Positions 42,163 to 51,157 of a stretch of DNA of 64,000 nucleotides are shown here, one piece after another (position 1 is the stretch's first letter; every line of letters begins with the position of its first letter). Below the pieces are notes generated by a model. That model worked only from the letters and a program-made list of their open reading frames with translations, did no database searches and had not been told where the DNA came from. Origin of the DNA: Mycobacterium nebraskense. Lineage in GTDB: Bacteria; Actinomycetota; Actinomycetes; Mycobacteriales; Mycobacteriaceae. The stretch is taken from assembly GCF_002102255.1 (NCBI RefSeq), contig NZ_LQPH01000185.1:29351-93350 (forward strand). Reading direction: 5' to 3'. The translations under genes and the position numbers were made by a program.

Positions 42163-43431
42163 ATGACGCGATCAGGCAGGCCGCCGGAGGGCTCCTGGAC
42201 CGAACACTATCCCGAACTGGGTACCGGTCCGGTGTCATTCAGCGACTCCACCTCGCCGGAGTTCTACGAACTCGAACGCGAAGCGATCTTCAAACGCGCC
42301 TGGCTGAACATCGCCCGCGTGGAGGAGCTGCCCCGCGTGGGCAGCTACCTCACCAAAGAGATCGAGGCAGCCCGCACTTCGGTCATTTTGGTGAAGGGGC
42401 GAGACGAGCGCATCCGCGCCTTCTACAACGTCTGTCGTCACCGGGGAAACAAGCTGGTGTGGAACGACTTTCCCGCCCAGGAGACCCGCGGCACCTGCCG
42501 GCAATTCACCTGCAAGTACCACGGTTGGCGCTACGATCTCGAGGGCGCCTTGAAATTCGTGCAGCAGCAAGCCGAGTTCTTCGACTTCGACCCGTCCGAG
42601 TACGGACTGCGACCCGTGCACTGTGACGTCTGGAACGGGTTCGTTTTTATCAACTTCGACCCCGAACCGCGGCAGACTTTGCGGGAATTCCTCGGGCCCA
42701 TGGTCACCGGTCTCGACGGTTACCCCTTCGACAAATTGACCGAACGCTACGAATGGGTGGCGCACAACAACAGCAACTGGAAGATCTTCGCCGACGCGTT
42801 TCAGGAGTACTACCACGTACCTTCCCTGCATCCGCAACAAGTGCCGCCCGACGTGCGAGACCCCAACGCCGGATTCACCTGTGGGCACTTCCAGATCGAC
42901 GGTCCGCACCGGCTGGTGTCGACCGCCGGGCGACGGCGGTGGTTGCTGCCCCCGGAGTACATGTATCCGATCGAGCGCGCCACCCAGAGCGGACTGGTCG
43001 GCCCGTGGCGCACACCGGATATCGGGGCGCTACCACCCGGCCTCAATCCGGGCGGCATCGAGCCCTGGGGCATCAGCAATTTCCAGATCTTCCCCAACAT
43101 CGAAATATTGATCTACGGCGGCTGGTACCTGCTGTACCGGTATTGGCCCACCTCACACAACACGCATCGTTTTGAGGCCTATACGTACTTCCACCCCGCC
43201 CGCAGTGTGCGCGAACGCGTCGAACACGAAGTCGCATCGGTGGTGCTCAAGGAGTTCGCGCTGCAGGACGCGGGGATGCTCGGTGGGACGCAGGCCGCAC
43301 TGGAATACGGCATCGTCGATGAGTTTCCGCTCAACGACCAGGAAATACTGGTACGCCACCTGCACAAAGTCGTCGTCGACTGGGTTGATGCGTACCGGCG
43401 CGAACGTGCCTCCGAGCCGGCAGGAGTGTAA
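42163..43431 (+). CDS. Rieske ring-hydroxylating dioxygenase alpha subunit (cassette 2)
   Basis: The 422-residue protein has Rieske ligands Cys91-x-His93 and Cys117-x2-His120 (CKYHGWRYD) and the catalytic iron motif DAFQEYYHVPSLH. Its length and residue numbering equal those of the gene at 37647, so the two arose by duplication. The segment around residues 225-270 (PQQVPPDVRDPNAGF) differs most and probably sets substrate preference. CAGGAGG at 42151-42157 precedes ATG 42163. The following gene is again the small paralogous protein. Confidence 0.94.
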   Translation: MTRSGRPPEGSWTEHYPELGTGPVSFSDSTSPEFYELEREAIFKRAWLNIARVEELPRVGSYLTKEIEAARTSVILVKGRDERIRAFYNVCRHRGNKLVWNDFPAQETRGTCRQFTCKYHGWRYDLEGALKFVQQQAEFFDFDPSEYGLRPVHCDVWNGFVFINFDPEPRQTLREFLGPMVTGLDGYPFDKLTERYEWVAHNNSNWKIFADAFQEYYHVPSLHPQQVPPDVRDPNAGFTCGHFQIDGPHRLVSTAGRRRWLLPPEYMYPIERATQSGLVGPWRTPDIGALPPGLNPGGIEPWGISNFQIFPNIEILIYGGWYLLYRYWPTSHNTHRFEAYTYFHPARSVRERVEHEVASVVLKEFALQDAGMLGGTQAALEYGIVDEFPLNDQEILVRHLHKVVVDWVDAYRRERASEPAGV

Positions 43432-43435
43432 CCCC

Positions 43436-43771
43436 ATGTCAGATGCCATGCTGCCCAGCGCTTTCGCCGAATTGGAGAAGTACGCCCAAAGGTGGTGTCT
43501 GGCCACGGAAACCGAACGCTGGAACGCCCGGATCGCCAGCACGATGCCCGAGATGCACGAGTTCTACGACGCGTTCTTCCCGAGGCTCGAAGAGGCCATC
43601 GATTACTGCGACAAGTTCCCGCTCGACAACCTGCCCGACGACGCGCTCAACCTCCTGCGCATGATCTATTCGTTGATCATGGTCGCGATGGCGGTGGAGA
43701 TCATGCACCAACCCGCGCCCGTCAGCGCCGCCGACGCGGTCATGATCCGCACCGTCGAGCCGTCGCCTTGA
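43436..43771 (+). CDS. Conserved small protein paired with Rieske oxygenase (cassette 2)
   Basis: The 111-residue protein begins MSDAMLPSAFAELEKYAQ and is 4 bp downstream of the Rieske alpha stop, with AGGAG at 43422-43426. It is a paralogue of the protein at 38921 and keeps the FYDA-x2-PR-x-EEA and CDKF-x-LD-x-LPDD blocks. The C-terminal ends differ. It contains no cofactor motif. The strict pairing with the oxygenase in two places suggests a structural subunit replacing the usual beta subunit. Confidence 0.82.
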   Translation: MSDAMLPSAFAELEKYAQRWCLATETERWNARIASTMPEMHEFYDAFFPRLEEAIDYCDKFPLDNLPDDALNLLRMIYSLIMVAMAVEIMHQPAPVSAADAVMIRTVEPSP

Positions 43772-43807
43772 CGGCAAGGCCCACACTTTAATTAGGAAGG
43801 ACAGACC

Positions 43808-44653
43808 ATGAGTCTGCTCACCATCAACAAGCTCACCGCGTCCGTCGGCGCGGAAGTCAGCGGCCTCGATCCGGCCCGCCTGGCTTCCGACGACCCGGTC
43901 GGTGAAGCGGTCCTGGATGCGTTGGAGGACAACGGAGTCCTGGTGTTCCGCGGCCTGCGGCTCGATCCTGAGGTCCAGGTCGCCTTCTGCCGTCTACTCG
44001 GCGAGGTCGATCACTCTGCTGACGGTCACCACCCGGTCGCGGGGATCTATCCGATCTCGCTGAACCCGGCCAAGAATTCCTCGGCGGAAATCTTGAAGGC
44101 CACGTTCGACTGGCACATCGATGGATGCACGCCGCTCGGCGACGAATGCCCGCAGAAGGCCACCGTCCTGTCGGCCGTGCAGGTCGCCGAATGGGGTGGC
44201 GAAACCGAATTCGCCAACTCATATGCCGCCTACGAGGAACTGACCGACGAAGAAAAGGACCGCTTCGGCTCGCTTCGCGTCGTGCACTCGCTGGAGGCCT
44301 CTCAGCGACGCGTTCATCCCGACGCGGGTCCGGAGCAGGTGGCCCGCTGGCGATCGCGGCGGACCCATGAGCACCCGCTGGTGTGGACGCACCGCAGTGG
44401 CCGCAAGTCGCTGGTGCTCGGCGCGTCGGCCGACTACGTGGTGGGCATGGATGTCGACGAGGGCCGCGCGCTGCTCCACGACTTACTCGAGCGGGCCACG
44501 GGGGCGGACAAGGTGTACAGCCACAAGTGGTCGGTGGGGGACACCGTCATCTGGGACAACCGCGGAGTGCTCCACCGCGCGGCCCCGTACGATCCCACGT
44601 CGCAGCGCGAGATGCTGCGCACGACCGTGCTCGGCGACGAACCGATCCAATAA
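43808..44653 (+). CDS. TauD/TfdA-family 2-oxoglutarate-dependent dioxygenase
   Basis: The 281-residue protein has the Fe(II) facial triad: FDWHIDGC supplies HxD, and WDNRGVLHRAAPYD supplies the distal His. The Arg in QREMLRTTV binds 2-oxoglutarate. AGGAAGG about 9 bases before ATG 43808 is the ribosome binding site. It would hydroxylate a substrate while converting 2-oxoglutarate and O2 to succinate and CO2, often cleaving ethers or sulfonates. It closes the MarR-linked cluster. Confidence 0.93.
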   Translation: MSLLTINKLTASVGAEVSGLDPARLASDDPVGEAVLDALEDNGVLVFRGLRLDPEVQVAFCRLLGEVDHSADGHHPVAGIYPISLNPAKNSSAEILKATFDWHIDGCTPLGDECPQKATVLSAVQVAEWGGETEFANSYAAYEELTDEEKDRFGSLRVVHSLEASQRRVHPDAGPEQVARWRSRRTHEHPLVWTHRSGRKSLVLGASADYVVGMDVDEGRALLHDLLERATGADKVYSHKWSVGDTVIWDNRGVLHRAAPYDPTSQREMLRTTVLGDEPIQ

Positions 44654-44704
44654 GTTGCCAAGGCAAGCAGTCCGCCGGCTGCCCCGCTATGGCACGGTTG
44701 GCGT

Positions 44705-45103
44705 GTGCTGAGAAAAGCGCTGACCGCCGGGACCATCCTTGCGCTGCAGGCGTTCGCCCCGCCGGCCGCCGCGGACCAGGACAATTACGTGGCTTTCCTG
44801 TCCCCGTCACGCAACATCAGCTGCGAGATCGACTATCAGCGCCGCGGCATACCCGACGAAACGTTCTGCTTCACCGGCTCGCCACCGGCGTCCGTACGGA
44901 TGGACACCGATGGTGTCCTCTCACGCTGCGCGGGCGAAAGCTGTCTGGCCAATCCGGCGGAGGGCACCCCGATCCTCGGCTACGGCCAGACGATCGCGGC
45001 CGGCCCGTTCACGTGTCGATCGGAGACAGGTGGGGTGACGTGCACCGTCGTTTCGGGCCGTGGGTTCACCATATCGAGCTCGGGAATCACGCCGGTCGGC
45101 TGA
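44705..45103 (+). CDS. Secreted Cys-containing protein of unknown function
   Basis: The 132-residue protein has a signal peptide: basic MLRKALT, hydrophobic AGTILALQAFA, and an AAA-D cleavage site near residue 23. The mature part has six cysteines that could form three disulfides and blocks such as FLSPSRNISCEIDYQRRGIPDETF and GFTISSSGITPVG, which belong to a mycobacterial exported family seen in many species (from memory). No catalytic motif is present. The start is GTG 44705. It probably resides outside the membrane; it is unlikely to belong to the catabolic pathway. Confidence 0.82.
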   Translation: MLRKALTAGTILALQAFAPPAAADQDNYVAFLSPSRNISCEIDYQRRGIPDETFCFTGSPPASVRMDTDGVLSRCAGESCLANPAEGTPILGYGQTIAAGPFTCRSETGGVTCTVVSGRGFTISSSGITPVG

Positions 45104-45108
45104 CCATT

Positions 45109-45474
45109 CCGGCATCGGCGCGGCTCTGACAACCAAACTGGTCGACGGCAGCGCTGAGGTCTGGATCGCCGATCGTCAGATCGGCCCGGCGCAGGAGATG
45201 GCACACCGCCTCGACGGTGGCGGCGGAAAAGCACATGCGATCGAGCTCGATGTGCGCGACTACCCGTCGTTCCAGCGCGCCGTCGCCGAGGCGGTAGGGC
45301 AATCCGGACGTATCGACTACCTGTTCAACAACGCCGGCATCGGTGTCTCCGGTGAGGTCGACTCGTACACTCTCGAGGACTGGAACGACGTGTTTTGACG
45401 TGAACCCGCGCGGTGTGGTGCACGGCATCCAGGCGGTCTATCCGATGATGATCCGCCAGCATTCCGGACACATC
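45109..45474 (+). pseudogene. Truncated, frameshifted copy of the SDR at 34917
   Basis: The segment matches codons 17-139 of the SDR at 34917-35765, with blocks IGAALTTKLVDG, EVWIADRQIGPAQE, HAIELDVRDYPSF and YLFNNAGIGVSGEVD. A single extra T near 45398 (GTGTTTTGAC) puts a stop in frame; reading on in the next frame recovers VVHGIQAVYP-x-MIRQHSGHI. The copy lacks the first Gly-motif residues and everything after HSGHI, including the catalytic Tyr. It directly abuts the secreted protein gene, with 5 bp between. Confidence 0.9.
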
Positions 45475-45485
45475 GACCAGTCGGA

Positions 45486-45971
45486 TCAGGGAACGCTGTC
45501 CCACTGCTCGTCTTGTACATCGGCGATGCAGTGATAGGCGATCACCGGAGTCCCCGGGTTCGCAACGCCGCCGTTGATGTTGAGGCAGGGACCGAGAGCG
45601 CTCGTCACCTGGCCGTTCGGCTGGGCAGTCCAACGCTGGTTGTTCCCATTGAGCTGACAGGGCGACAGCATCGCCGGGGTGGTATCGGCTGCGTCGCTGA
45701 TACTCACGCAACTCCCCGGGAAGGCGACGCTCGCGATCTGACCGGCAGCGTTGAAATCCCATAACTGGGTTTTCGACCCATCACAGGGGTTAACCATCGT
45801 CGCCGTGTTGTTGCCATTCGGGGCGTCGAGGCACACATTGGCCAATCGGCTCCTCAACTGGGCCGGGCCGGCGGCGCTCGCCGCACCAGCGCTCAGCAGC
45901 GCGACGCCCAACACGGCGCCGATCATGACGAGGGCCCAGCGCACACCACCCGTTGATCGCGATCTATGCAT
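45486..45971 (-). CDS. Secreted ricin-type beta-trefoil lectin
   Basis: The 161-residue protein has a signal peptide (basic MHRSRSTGGVR, hydrophobic WALVMIGAVLGVALLSAG, ASA-A cleavage near residue 34). The mature part is one beta-trefoil with three QxW-like repeats, TQLWDF, NQRWTA and DEQWDS, and paired cysteines. Such domains bind galactose-type sugars or other glycans. GGGAGC before ATG 45971 is a good ribosome binding site. It stands alone and convergent to the SDR remnant. It probably binds carbohydrate outside the cell. Confidence 0.9.
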   Translation of the reverse strand: MHRSRSTGGVRWALVMIGAVLGVALLSAGAASAAGPAQLRSRLANVCLDAPNGNNTATMVNPCDGSKTQLWDFNAAGQIASVAFPGSCVSISDAADTTPAMLSPCQLNGNNQRWTAQPNGQVTSALGPCLNINGGVANPGTPVIAYHCIADVQDEQWDSVP

Positions 45972-46112
45972 TTCAGCTCCCTCCTTTGGTCCCGGCCGAC
46001 CTCTGCCCGGCATGCCAGGCCGGGGCGATACCGCCACCACCCCGGACGGCCTCAGGTAAAACGATTTTCACCCCAGCCCGCCGCAAACACCACCTTCATC
46101 TGCGTCCGACGC

Positions 46113-46325
46113 TCATGGGGTTTTCGGCCCCAGCCATAACACCGGCATCTCCCGAACGCCGGCGGTGTCGGCGTAGGTGGCGCAATTGGGGCTGTAGCGC
46201 TTAACCAGGGCGAACAACCGGTCCCGGTCCGCTCGGTCAGGTGCGCCATAGGCGACCGCTGCGACCCTCGACGCCGTCGGCGAGCAACTCGCATTCGGTA
46301 TGCCGTTCAACAGATCGGCAACCAT
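46113..46325 (-). CDS. Hypothetical protein, possibly a gene fragment
   Basis: A 70-residue frame starts at ATG 46325 (MVADLLNGIPNASCSPTASRV) and ends VLWLGPKTP. It contains two cysteines and AYGAPDRADRDRLFALVKRYSP. No signal peptide is obvious, and no family is recognised. An in-frame earlier start at 46367 would add 14 basic residues. It may be the end of a longer secreted protein whose beginning is lost, since it lies in a poorly coding stretch next to the SDR remnant and lectin gene. Confidence 0.4.
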   Translation of the reverse strand: MVADLLNGIPNASCSPTASRVAAVAYGAPDRADRDRLFALVKRYSPNCATYADTAGVREMPVLWLGPKTP

Positions 46326-46480
46326 CGGTAGGTTACGTCGGCGCGGCGTCCTTGGCAGCGATCGCAACGGTTGCTTTCCGAATCCGGCTGTGGTCAGCCG
46401 ATATTCGGCTGACTCGTCTGGGGGTCCGTCGTATCCGCGACGCTGCCGGGTACCTCCTGCGAGTTACGCCTGACTGGCGA

Positions 46481-47977
46481 TTACCCGCCCCGGGCTTCGA
46501 TCATGGCCGAGCGATTGACCTTGGTCGCCGCGGTCCGGGGAATCGCGTCGACGAACTCGACGGTCTTCGGGGCCTTGTAATGGGCGAGCCGGCTCTTCGC
46601 GTACTCGATCACTTGTTCTTCGATGAGCACCGCGCCGTCGGCGAGCTGCACCACCGCGTGCACCCGGCGTCCCCATTGCGCGTCGGCGAGGCCGATGACG
46701 ACGACGTCGGCGATGCCGGGATGGCCCGCCAAAGCCGATTCCACCTCCGCCGGAAACACATTCGCGCCACCGGTGATGATCATGTCGACTCGGCGGTCGA
46801 CGATGTAGAGGTAGCCATCCTCGTCCAGATAGCCGATGTCGCCGGCGGAGCGGAAGCCATCTTCGGTCGAAGGTAGCGGCGACGCGCCGCCCACATAGCG
46901 GGATCCCGCGCTCATCGGTGCGCGCAGGTAGATCTCGCCGTGTTCGCCGGGGCCGAGCTGCTTCGTTCCGGCGTCGAGAATCCGGATCTCGGTTTCCCGG
47001 AAACCACGGCCGACGCTGCCCGGATGAGCCAGCCACTCGTCGCCGCGCAACGCGGTGAGCCCAAGGTTCTCCGTCATGCCGTACGCCGACACCATCTGCT
47101 GCGGGCTCAGCAGTTCGAACCAGGTGTGCATGAGCGAGGACGGCATCACTGCGGCGCCCTGCAGGACGAACACGATGCTGGACAGGTCTCGCTGCCGGAC
47201 GTCCGGCTGGGCCGCGATGCGCGCCAGCATCGTCGGCGTGGCCGTGAAATTGGTGATCCGAAAGCGTTCGATCACATCCAGAGCCAGTGCGGCATCGAAC
47301 TTTTCGAGTATCACCAGGTGGTCGCCGGCCAGCAAGAAGAAGAAGGTGGCGAAGCCGTTGGTGTGGTACATCGGCGCGGGCACCATGATGGTCTGGGGCT
47401 GAGCGACCGGCGTCCAGTTCGACAAGAACGGCTCGCCGTGCTGTGGGGTCCAGAGCGAGGGCGCCAGGCTGAGGATGACTTTCGGTATGCCGGTCGAACC
47501 GCTGCTGCAGATGCCGTTGACGTTGGGGGAGACGGCCTCGGGCAGGGCGTCCGCGGACTCGGCCGCAGCTTGGGCCTCGAGGCGCCACCGACTCGTCTCG
47601 TCGACGACGACGGCGGGGTCGATAACCTCGCGTACCCGGTCTCGCTCCCATTCGGGCAGATCCCAATGCATGGGAACGGGAACGGCACCGATCTTCCAGC
47701 ACCCCAGCGTAGCCAGCACCAGGTGTACTGAGTTCGGGATCGCCAGCGCGACAAGGGATCCGGTCGCGGCGCCGTTGGCGGCCAGCGCGCGGCCCCACTG
47801 GTTGGCGCGGGCGTCGAGTTCACCGAACGTCAGCGACTGCGCGGTGCCGTCGAGGGCGACGATGGTCACCCCTAGGTCGTCGCGACGCTGTTCGGCGAGC
47901 TGTTGGAGCTTGGTTCCGAACGGGATTCCGTCCGCTAACGGGTTGGCCGTCACTTCGGCTGCCGCGGATTCGGTCAC
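46481..47977 (-). CDS. Acyl-CoA synthetase (AMP-binding)
   Basis: The 498-residue protein carries the ATP-binding loop SSGSTGIPKV, YGMTENLG, the GDIGYLDEDGYLYIVDR hinge and the C-terminal TAATKVNRSAM with the adenylation Lys. The N-half keeps LTFGELDARANQWGRAL. Start GTG 47977 overlaps the stop of the upstream acyl-CoA dehydrogenase gene (GTGA). It is the last gene of the five-gene operon starting at 52224 and likely supplies the CoA ester that the four dehydrogenases then use. Confidence 0.93.
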   Translation of the reverse strand: MTESAAAEVTANPLADGIPFGTKLQQLAEQRRDDLGVTIVALDGTAQSLTFGELDARANQWGRALAANGAATGSLVALAIPNSVHLVLATLGCWKIGAVPVPMHWDLPEWERDRVREVIDPAVVVDETSRWRLEAQAAAESADALPEAVSPNVNGICSSGSTGIPKVILSLAPSLWTPQHGEPFLSNWTPVAQPQTIMVPAPMYHTNGFATFFFLLAGDHLVILEKFDAALALDVIERFRITNFTATPTMLARIAAQPDVRQRDLSSIVFVLQGAAVMPSSLMHTWFELLSPQQMVSAYGMTENLGLTALRGDEWLAHPGSVGRGFRETEIRILDAGTKQLGPGEHGEIYLRAPMSAGSRYVGGASPLPSTEDGFRSAGDIGYLDEDGYLYIVDRRVDMIITGGANVFPAEVESALAGHPGIADVVVIGLADAQWGRRVHAVVQLADGAVLIEEQVIEYAKSRLAHYKAPKTVEFVDAIPRTAATKVNRSAMIEARGG

Positions 47978-48909
47978 GCCGAAACCGGCCCGCTGAACAG
48001 TGTCTCGAGGGAGCCGTCCGGAACGCCGGGGATCAGGCGCAACGCGAGCGCCTCCGCCCCGAGCGGCAAACGGATCAGCGGCTGGGTGTGACGGTCCAGC
48101 ACGCTGACGTCGGACTCGTCGCAAAACCCCAGGGCGCCGAGCAACTGATGCGACGTGCGCAACACCTGCCGCGCGGTGTCGGATGCTTTGAGCCGAAGAA
48201 CGACTGCGTCCGCCGAACGAATCTGTATCGCTAGCGATTCGGGACGGCAGACGGTGTATTTCGCCAACTCGTGCAGTCCGCGCACGGCGACGGCGGCCTC
48301 CGCGACGGCGAACCTGACGGCCTGGAAATCCGCCAGCGGCTTGCCGAACTGAATGCGGGCGCGCACATGATCGGTGACGATCTGCAGCGCCTGTTCCATC
48401 GATCCCAGAATCCGCCATGATCCCAGCACGAGATGAAGGTTAACGTCGCTGGCCGGAACACTTCCATCGGGTGCCCCGAGCGAAGCGGGCACCAGGAACG
48501 GCCCGAGTTTCGCCGCGGTCCGCGACGCCGGCCGCGGCTGGTACCGGGTGCCGTCCAGGTCGGCGGCGATCCAGTCACCGGGCAGGTCGCCATGGTCGAT
48601 GCGCGGCGCCTCGGGGTCGACCAGCGCGAGGCGGGCGCCGTCGATCGCGAGCAACTCCTCGACAAGGGGATAGGGCAACACGGTGGCGCCGGCGGCCCGG
48701 CACAGCACCGCAGCGGCCAGCAGGTCATCCGGCGCCGACCGGACATCGAGCTCGAACGCGCCGACCTCGCTCAGCGCAGCGCGCGCGGCGTCCCGGACGC
48801 CGTCGTTGGTCTCGGCGCGCAACGCCGCCTGCGGCCCGCCCAGCCGGGCGAACCGCTTGGCCGCGACCGCGGCGAAGTCGCTGATATCTTGTGGCAAATC
48901 GGTTTTCAC
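47974..48909 (-). CDS. Acyl-CoA dehydrogenase-like subunit (short)
   Basis: This 311-residue protein is a shortened acyl-CoA dehydrogenase. The N-domain is reduced (AAVAAKRFARLGGPQAALRA) and the middle domain is weak, while the C-terminal bundle is clear (RIQFGKPLADFQAVRFAVAEAAV and HQLLGALGFCDESDVSVLDRHTQ). The start is GTG 48909 in a GTGA overlap. The degenerate form resembles the non-catalytic partner in heteromeric FadE enzymes. Its partner is probably the adjacent gene at 48906-50063. Confidence 0.88.
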   Translation of the reverse strand: MKTDLPQDISDFAAVAAKRFARLGGPQAALRAETNDGVRDAARAALSEVGAFELDVRSAPDDLLAAAVLCRAAGATVLPYPLVEELLAIDGARLALVDPEAPRIDHGDLPGDWIAADLDGTRYQPRPASRTAAKLGPFLVPASLGAPDGSVPASDVNLHLVLGSWRILGSMEQALQIVTDHVRARIQFGKPLADFQAVRFAVAEAAVAVRGLHELAKYTVCRPESLAIQIRSADAVVLRLKASDTARQVLRTSHQLLGALGFCDESDVSVLDRHTQPLIRLPLGAEALALRLIPGVPDGSLETLFSGPVSA

Positions 48910-50063
48910 CGGTGCTCTCCCAACACGTCCCGGGCCACCAACATCTTCTGCACTTCGATGGTGCCCGATGCCACGGTAGCCGCCTGTGCGTAACGCCAAT
49001 GATCTTCGATCGCCCCATGCAGCGCCGCGCCAGTGCCGCTGTCCAGCGCGACCGGGCCCAGCACGTCGAAAAGTAGTTCGGCGACCTGCTGGTCGCACGT
49101 CGTGGTGGCGATGCGGGCCGCGCTGGCGGCCGCGCCCGCCGCCGGGTCATCCTGCAGCGACACCGCTCGATAGGCCAGCAGCCGGGCCACCCGTAGATCG
49201 ACGAGCGCCCGCACCCACCGCGAGCGAAGCGATTCGGGCAGTGTGTCCCAGTCGTCGCCGAGCTGGGCGCGCATCCGCTCGAGCAGCGATTCACACCGCG
49301 CGTAACGGGCGATGCCCACCCGCTCGAATGCCAGCGCCTCGCGCATCACCCGCCAGCCGTCGCCGACCTCGCCGAGGACATCGCCGGGGAACGCCTGCAC
49401 GTCGTCCAAGAACATCTCGTTGAGGTGATGCGGTCCCAGCATTGACCCGATAGGCCGGACGGTGAAGCCGGGCCGGTCCATCGGAATCAGAAAGAGGGTA
49501 AGCCGCTTGGGCTTTGGGGCCTCGGGATCGGTGCACGCCGCCAGCACACACCACGATGCCATGAGCGCATACGACGTCCACACCTTCTGACCGGTGATCC
49601 GCCAACCGTCCCCGTCCGGCACGGCGCGGGTGCGCAACGAGGCGAGGTCGGTGCCGGCCTCCGGCTCGGAGAAGCCCTGGCACCAGATCACGTCGCCGGC
49701 GGCGATGGCGGCCAAGTGCTTGGCCTTCTGCTCGGCCGTTCCATAGCGCATCAGTGCCGGACCCACCCAGTTGATCCCCATGTACTGGGGACCACGGGGC
49801 TCGTGCTGGGCCCACATCTCCTCGCGCAGCACCGTCTGCTGCCACACCGAACCACCGCCGCCGCCATGCTCTTTCGGCCAGGCCAGCGCCAGCAGGCCCT
49901 CGGCGGCCAGCAGTTTGCAGAACGTCTCGGTGGTGGCCAGGTCCCGCGGGTTCTCGGTGCAGGCGCCGAGGAAGTCGGCGGGTATGTGGTTGGACACCAG
50001 CTCGCGCAGGTGGTTTCGCAGTTGTGCGGCGTCGTCGCCGAGGTCGTAATCCATCGTTGTCAT
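48906..50063 (-). CDS. Acyl-CoA dehydrogenase (FadE-type)
   Basis: The 385-residue dehydrogenase is canonical: GLLALAWPKEHGG, GFSEPEAGTDLASLRTRA, KVWTSYALMASWCVL and the C-terminal TVASGTIEVQKMLVARDVLG. It starts at ATG 50063 overlapping the upstream stop (ATGA at 50060-50063). The full FAD and substrate motifs suggest it is the catalytic subunit in a pair with the short subunit at 47974. The substrate is unknown, but operon context with an acyl-CoA synthetase indicates a CoA ester. Confidence 0.93.
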   Translation of the reverse strand: MTTMDYDLGDDAAQLRNHLRELVSNHIPADFLGACTENPRDLATTETFCKLLAAEGLLALAWPKEHGGGGGSVWQQTVLREEMWAQHEPRGPQYMGINWVGPALMRYGTAEQKAKHLAAIAAGDVIWCQGFSEPEAGTDLASLRTRAVPDGDGWRITGQKVWTSYALMASWCVLAACTDPEAPKPKRLTLFLIPMDRPGFTVRPIGSMLGPHHLNEMFLDDVQAFPGDVLGEVGDGWRVMREALAFERVGIARYARCESLLERMRAQLGDDWDTLPESLRSRWVRALVDLRVARLLAYRAVSLQDDPAAGAAASAARIATTTCDQQVAELLFDVLGPVALDSGTGAALHGAIEDHWRYAQAATVASGTIEVQKMLVARDVLGEHR

Positions 50064-51157
50064 CCCTTCGGCAGCCCGAGCAGGCGCTCGGCGATGATGT
50101 TGCGCTGGACCTCCGACGTTCCGCCGTAGATGGTCGCGGCCAGCGCGTCCTGGCGTTCGAAGAGCAGGTCCGGGTCGCTCAGCGACTGCGTTCCCTCGGC
50201 GACGGCGGCGAGCTCCCAAACACGCTGCAAAGTAACCGATCCGAGCAGCTTCATGGTGTCGGCTTCGGGGCTCGGCCGTCCCGCCAGTTCGTTGCCCAGG
50301 GCGCGGTATCCGGTGGCCCGCAACGCTTCGGCGTCGGCAAGCAGCGAACCGAGCTCCGTGCAGATATCCGCCGTCGGCTGCGCCCTGCGTACCGAGTCAA
50401 GTCCATGCTTGATCTCGACCCAGTTCATGATCCAGATCATCTGGCGTTCATGGTGCAGTGAGGACAGCGCGACGTTCCACCCACCGTTGAGCGGTCCCAG
50501 CAGGTTGTCCGCCGGCACCTCGACGTCGTCGAGGAAGACCTCGCAGAATGTCTCGTCGGAGATCGACGCCATTCGGATGGGCTCGATCCGCACTCCCGAC
50601 GAGTGCAGGTCGAGAATCAGGCAGGAAATGCCCCGGTGTTTCGGCGCCTCGGGATCGGTGCGGGCGTAGAGGGTGCACCATCGCGACTCGTGGGCTTGGG
50701 TGGTCCAGATCTTGTGACCGTTCACTCGGAATACGTCTCCGTCGCGTTCGGCGCGCGTGCGCAGGCCGGCGAAATCGGATCCGGCTTCCGGCTCGGACAT
50801 GCCCAGCGCCCACCATTCGTCACCGCGCAGCAGCGGAACCAGCAGGCGGTCGATCTGGGCGGGCGTGCCGAATTGACGGATACCGGGTGCGGCGACGTTG
50901 GGGCCCGCGATGTTGGGCAGCTTGGGCGCGGACCGCAGCGCGGCCTCGAGCCTGACCTCCATCGCATCGCGCAGGCCCAGCGATCGGCCGCCGTGTTCTC
51001 GGGTCCAGGTCGGCTGTATCCATCCGGCCTCGAAGGCCGCTCGCTGGTAATCGCGCCGCAGCTTCAGGTCCCAGCGGTACTCGCGATAATTCTCGTAATA
51101 GTCCGTCGGCAGAAACTCCGTCAGCCACGCGCCGAATTCTTCGACAACCGCAGTCAT
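50060..51157 (-). CDS. Acyl-CoA dehydrogenase (FadE-type)
   Basis: The 365-residue dehydrogenase contains WIQPTWTREHGGRSLG, MSEPEAGSDFAGLRTRA, KIWTTQAHESRWCTLYARTD and the C-terminal YGGTSEVQRNIIAERLLGLPKG. All signatures are canonical. ATG 51157 overlaps the preceding gene's stop by ATGA. It probably pairs with the divergent-type subunit at 51154-52224. The operon thus seems to encode two heteromeric acyl-CoA dehydrogenases for successive rounds of chain shortening. Confidence 0.93.
   Translation of the reverse strand: MTAVVEEFGAWLTEFLPTDYYENYREYRWDLKLRRDYQRAAFEAGWIQPTWTREHGGRSLGLRDAMEVRLEAALRSAPKLPNIAGPNVAAPGIRQFGTPAQIDRLLVPLLRGDEWWALGMSEPEAGSDFAGLRTRAERDGDVFRVNGHKIWTTQAHESRWCTLYARTDPEAPKHRGISCLILDLHSSGVRIEPIRMASISDETFCEVFLDDVEVPADNLLGPLNGGWNVALSSLHHERQMIWIMNWVEIKHGLDSVRRAQPTADICTELGSLLADAEALRATGYRALGNELAGRPSPEADTMKLLGSVTLQRVWELAAVAEGTQSLSDPDLLFERQDALAATIYGGTSEVQRNIIAERLLGLPKG

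Noticed and set aside
45109..45474. A functional second SDR gene
   Set aside because: It lacks the start, part of the glycine motif, the catalytic Tyr/Lys region and the C-terminus, and is interrupted by a frameshift.
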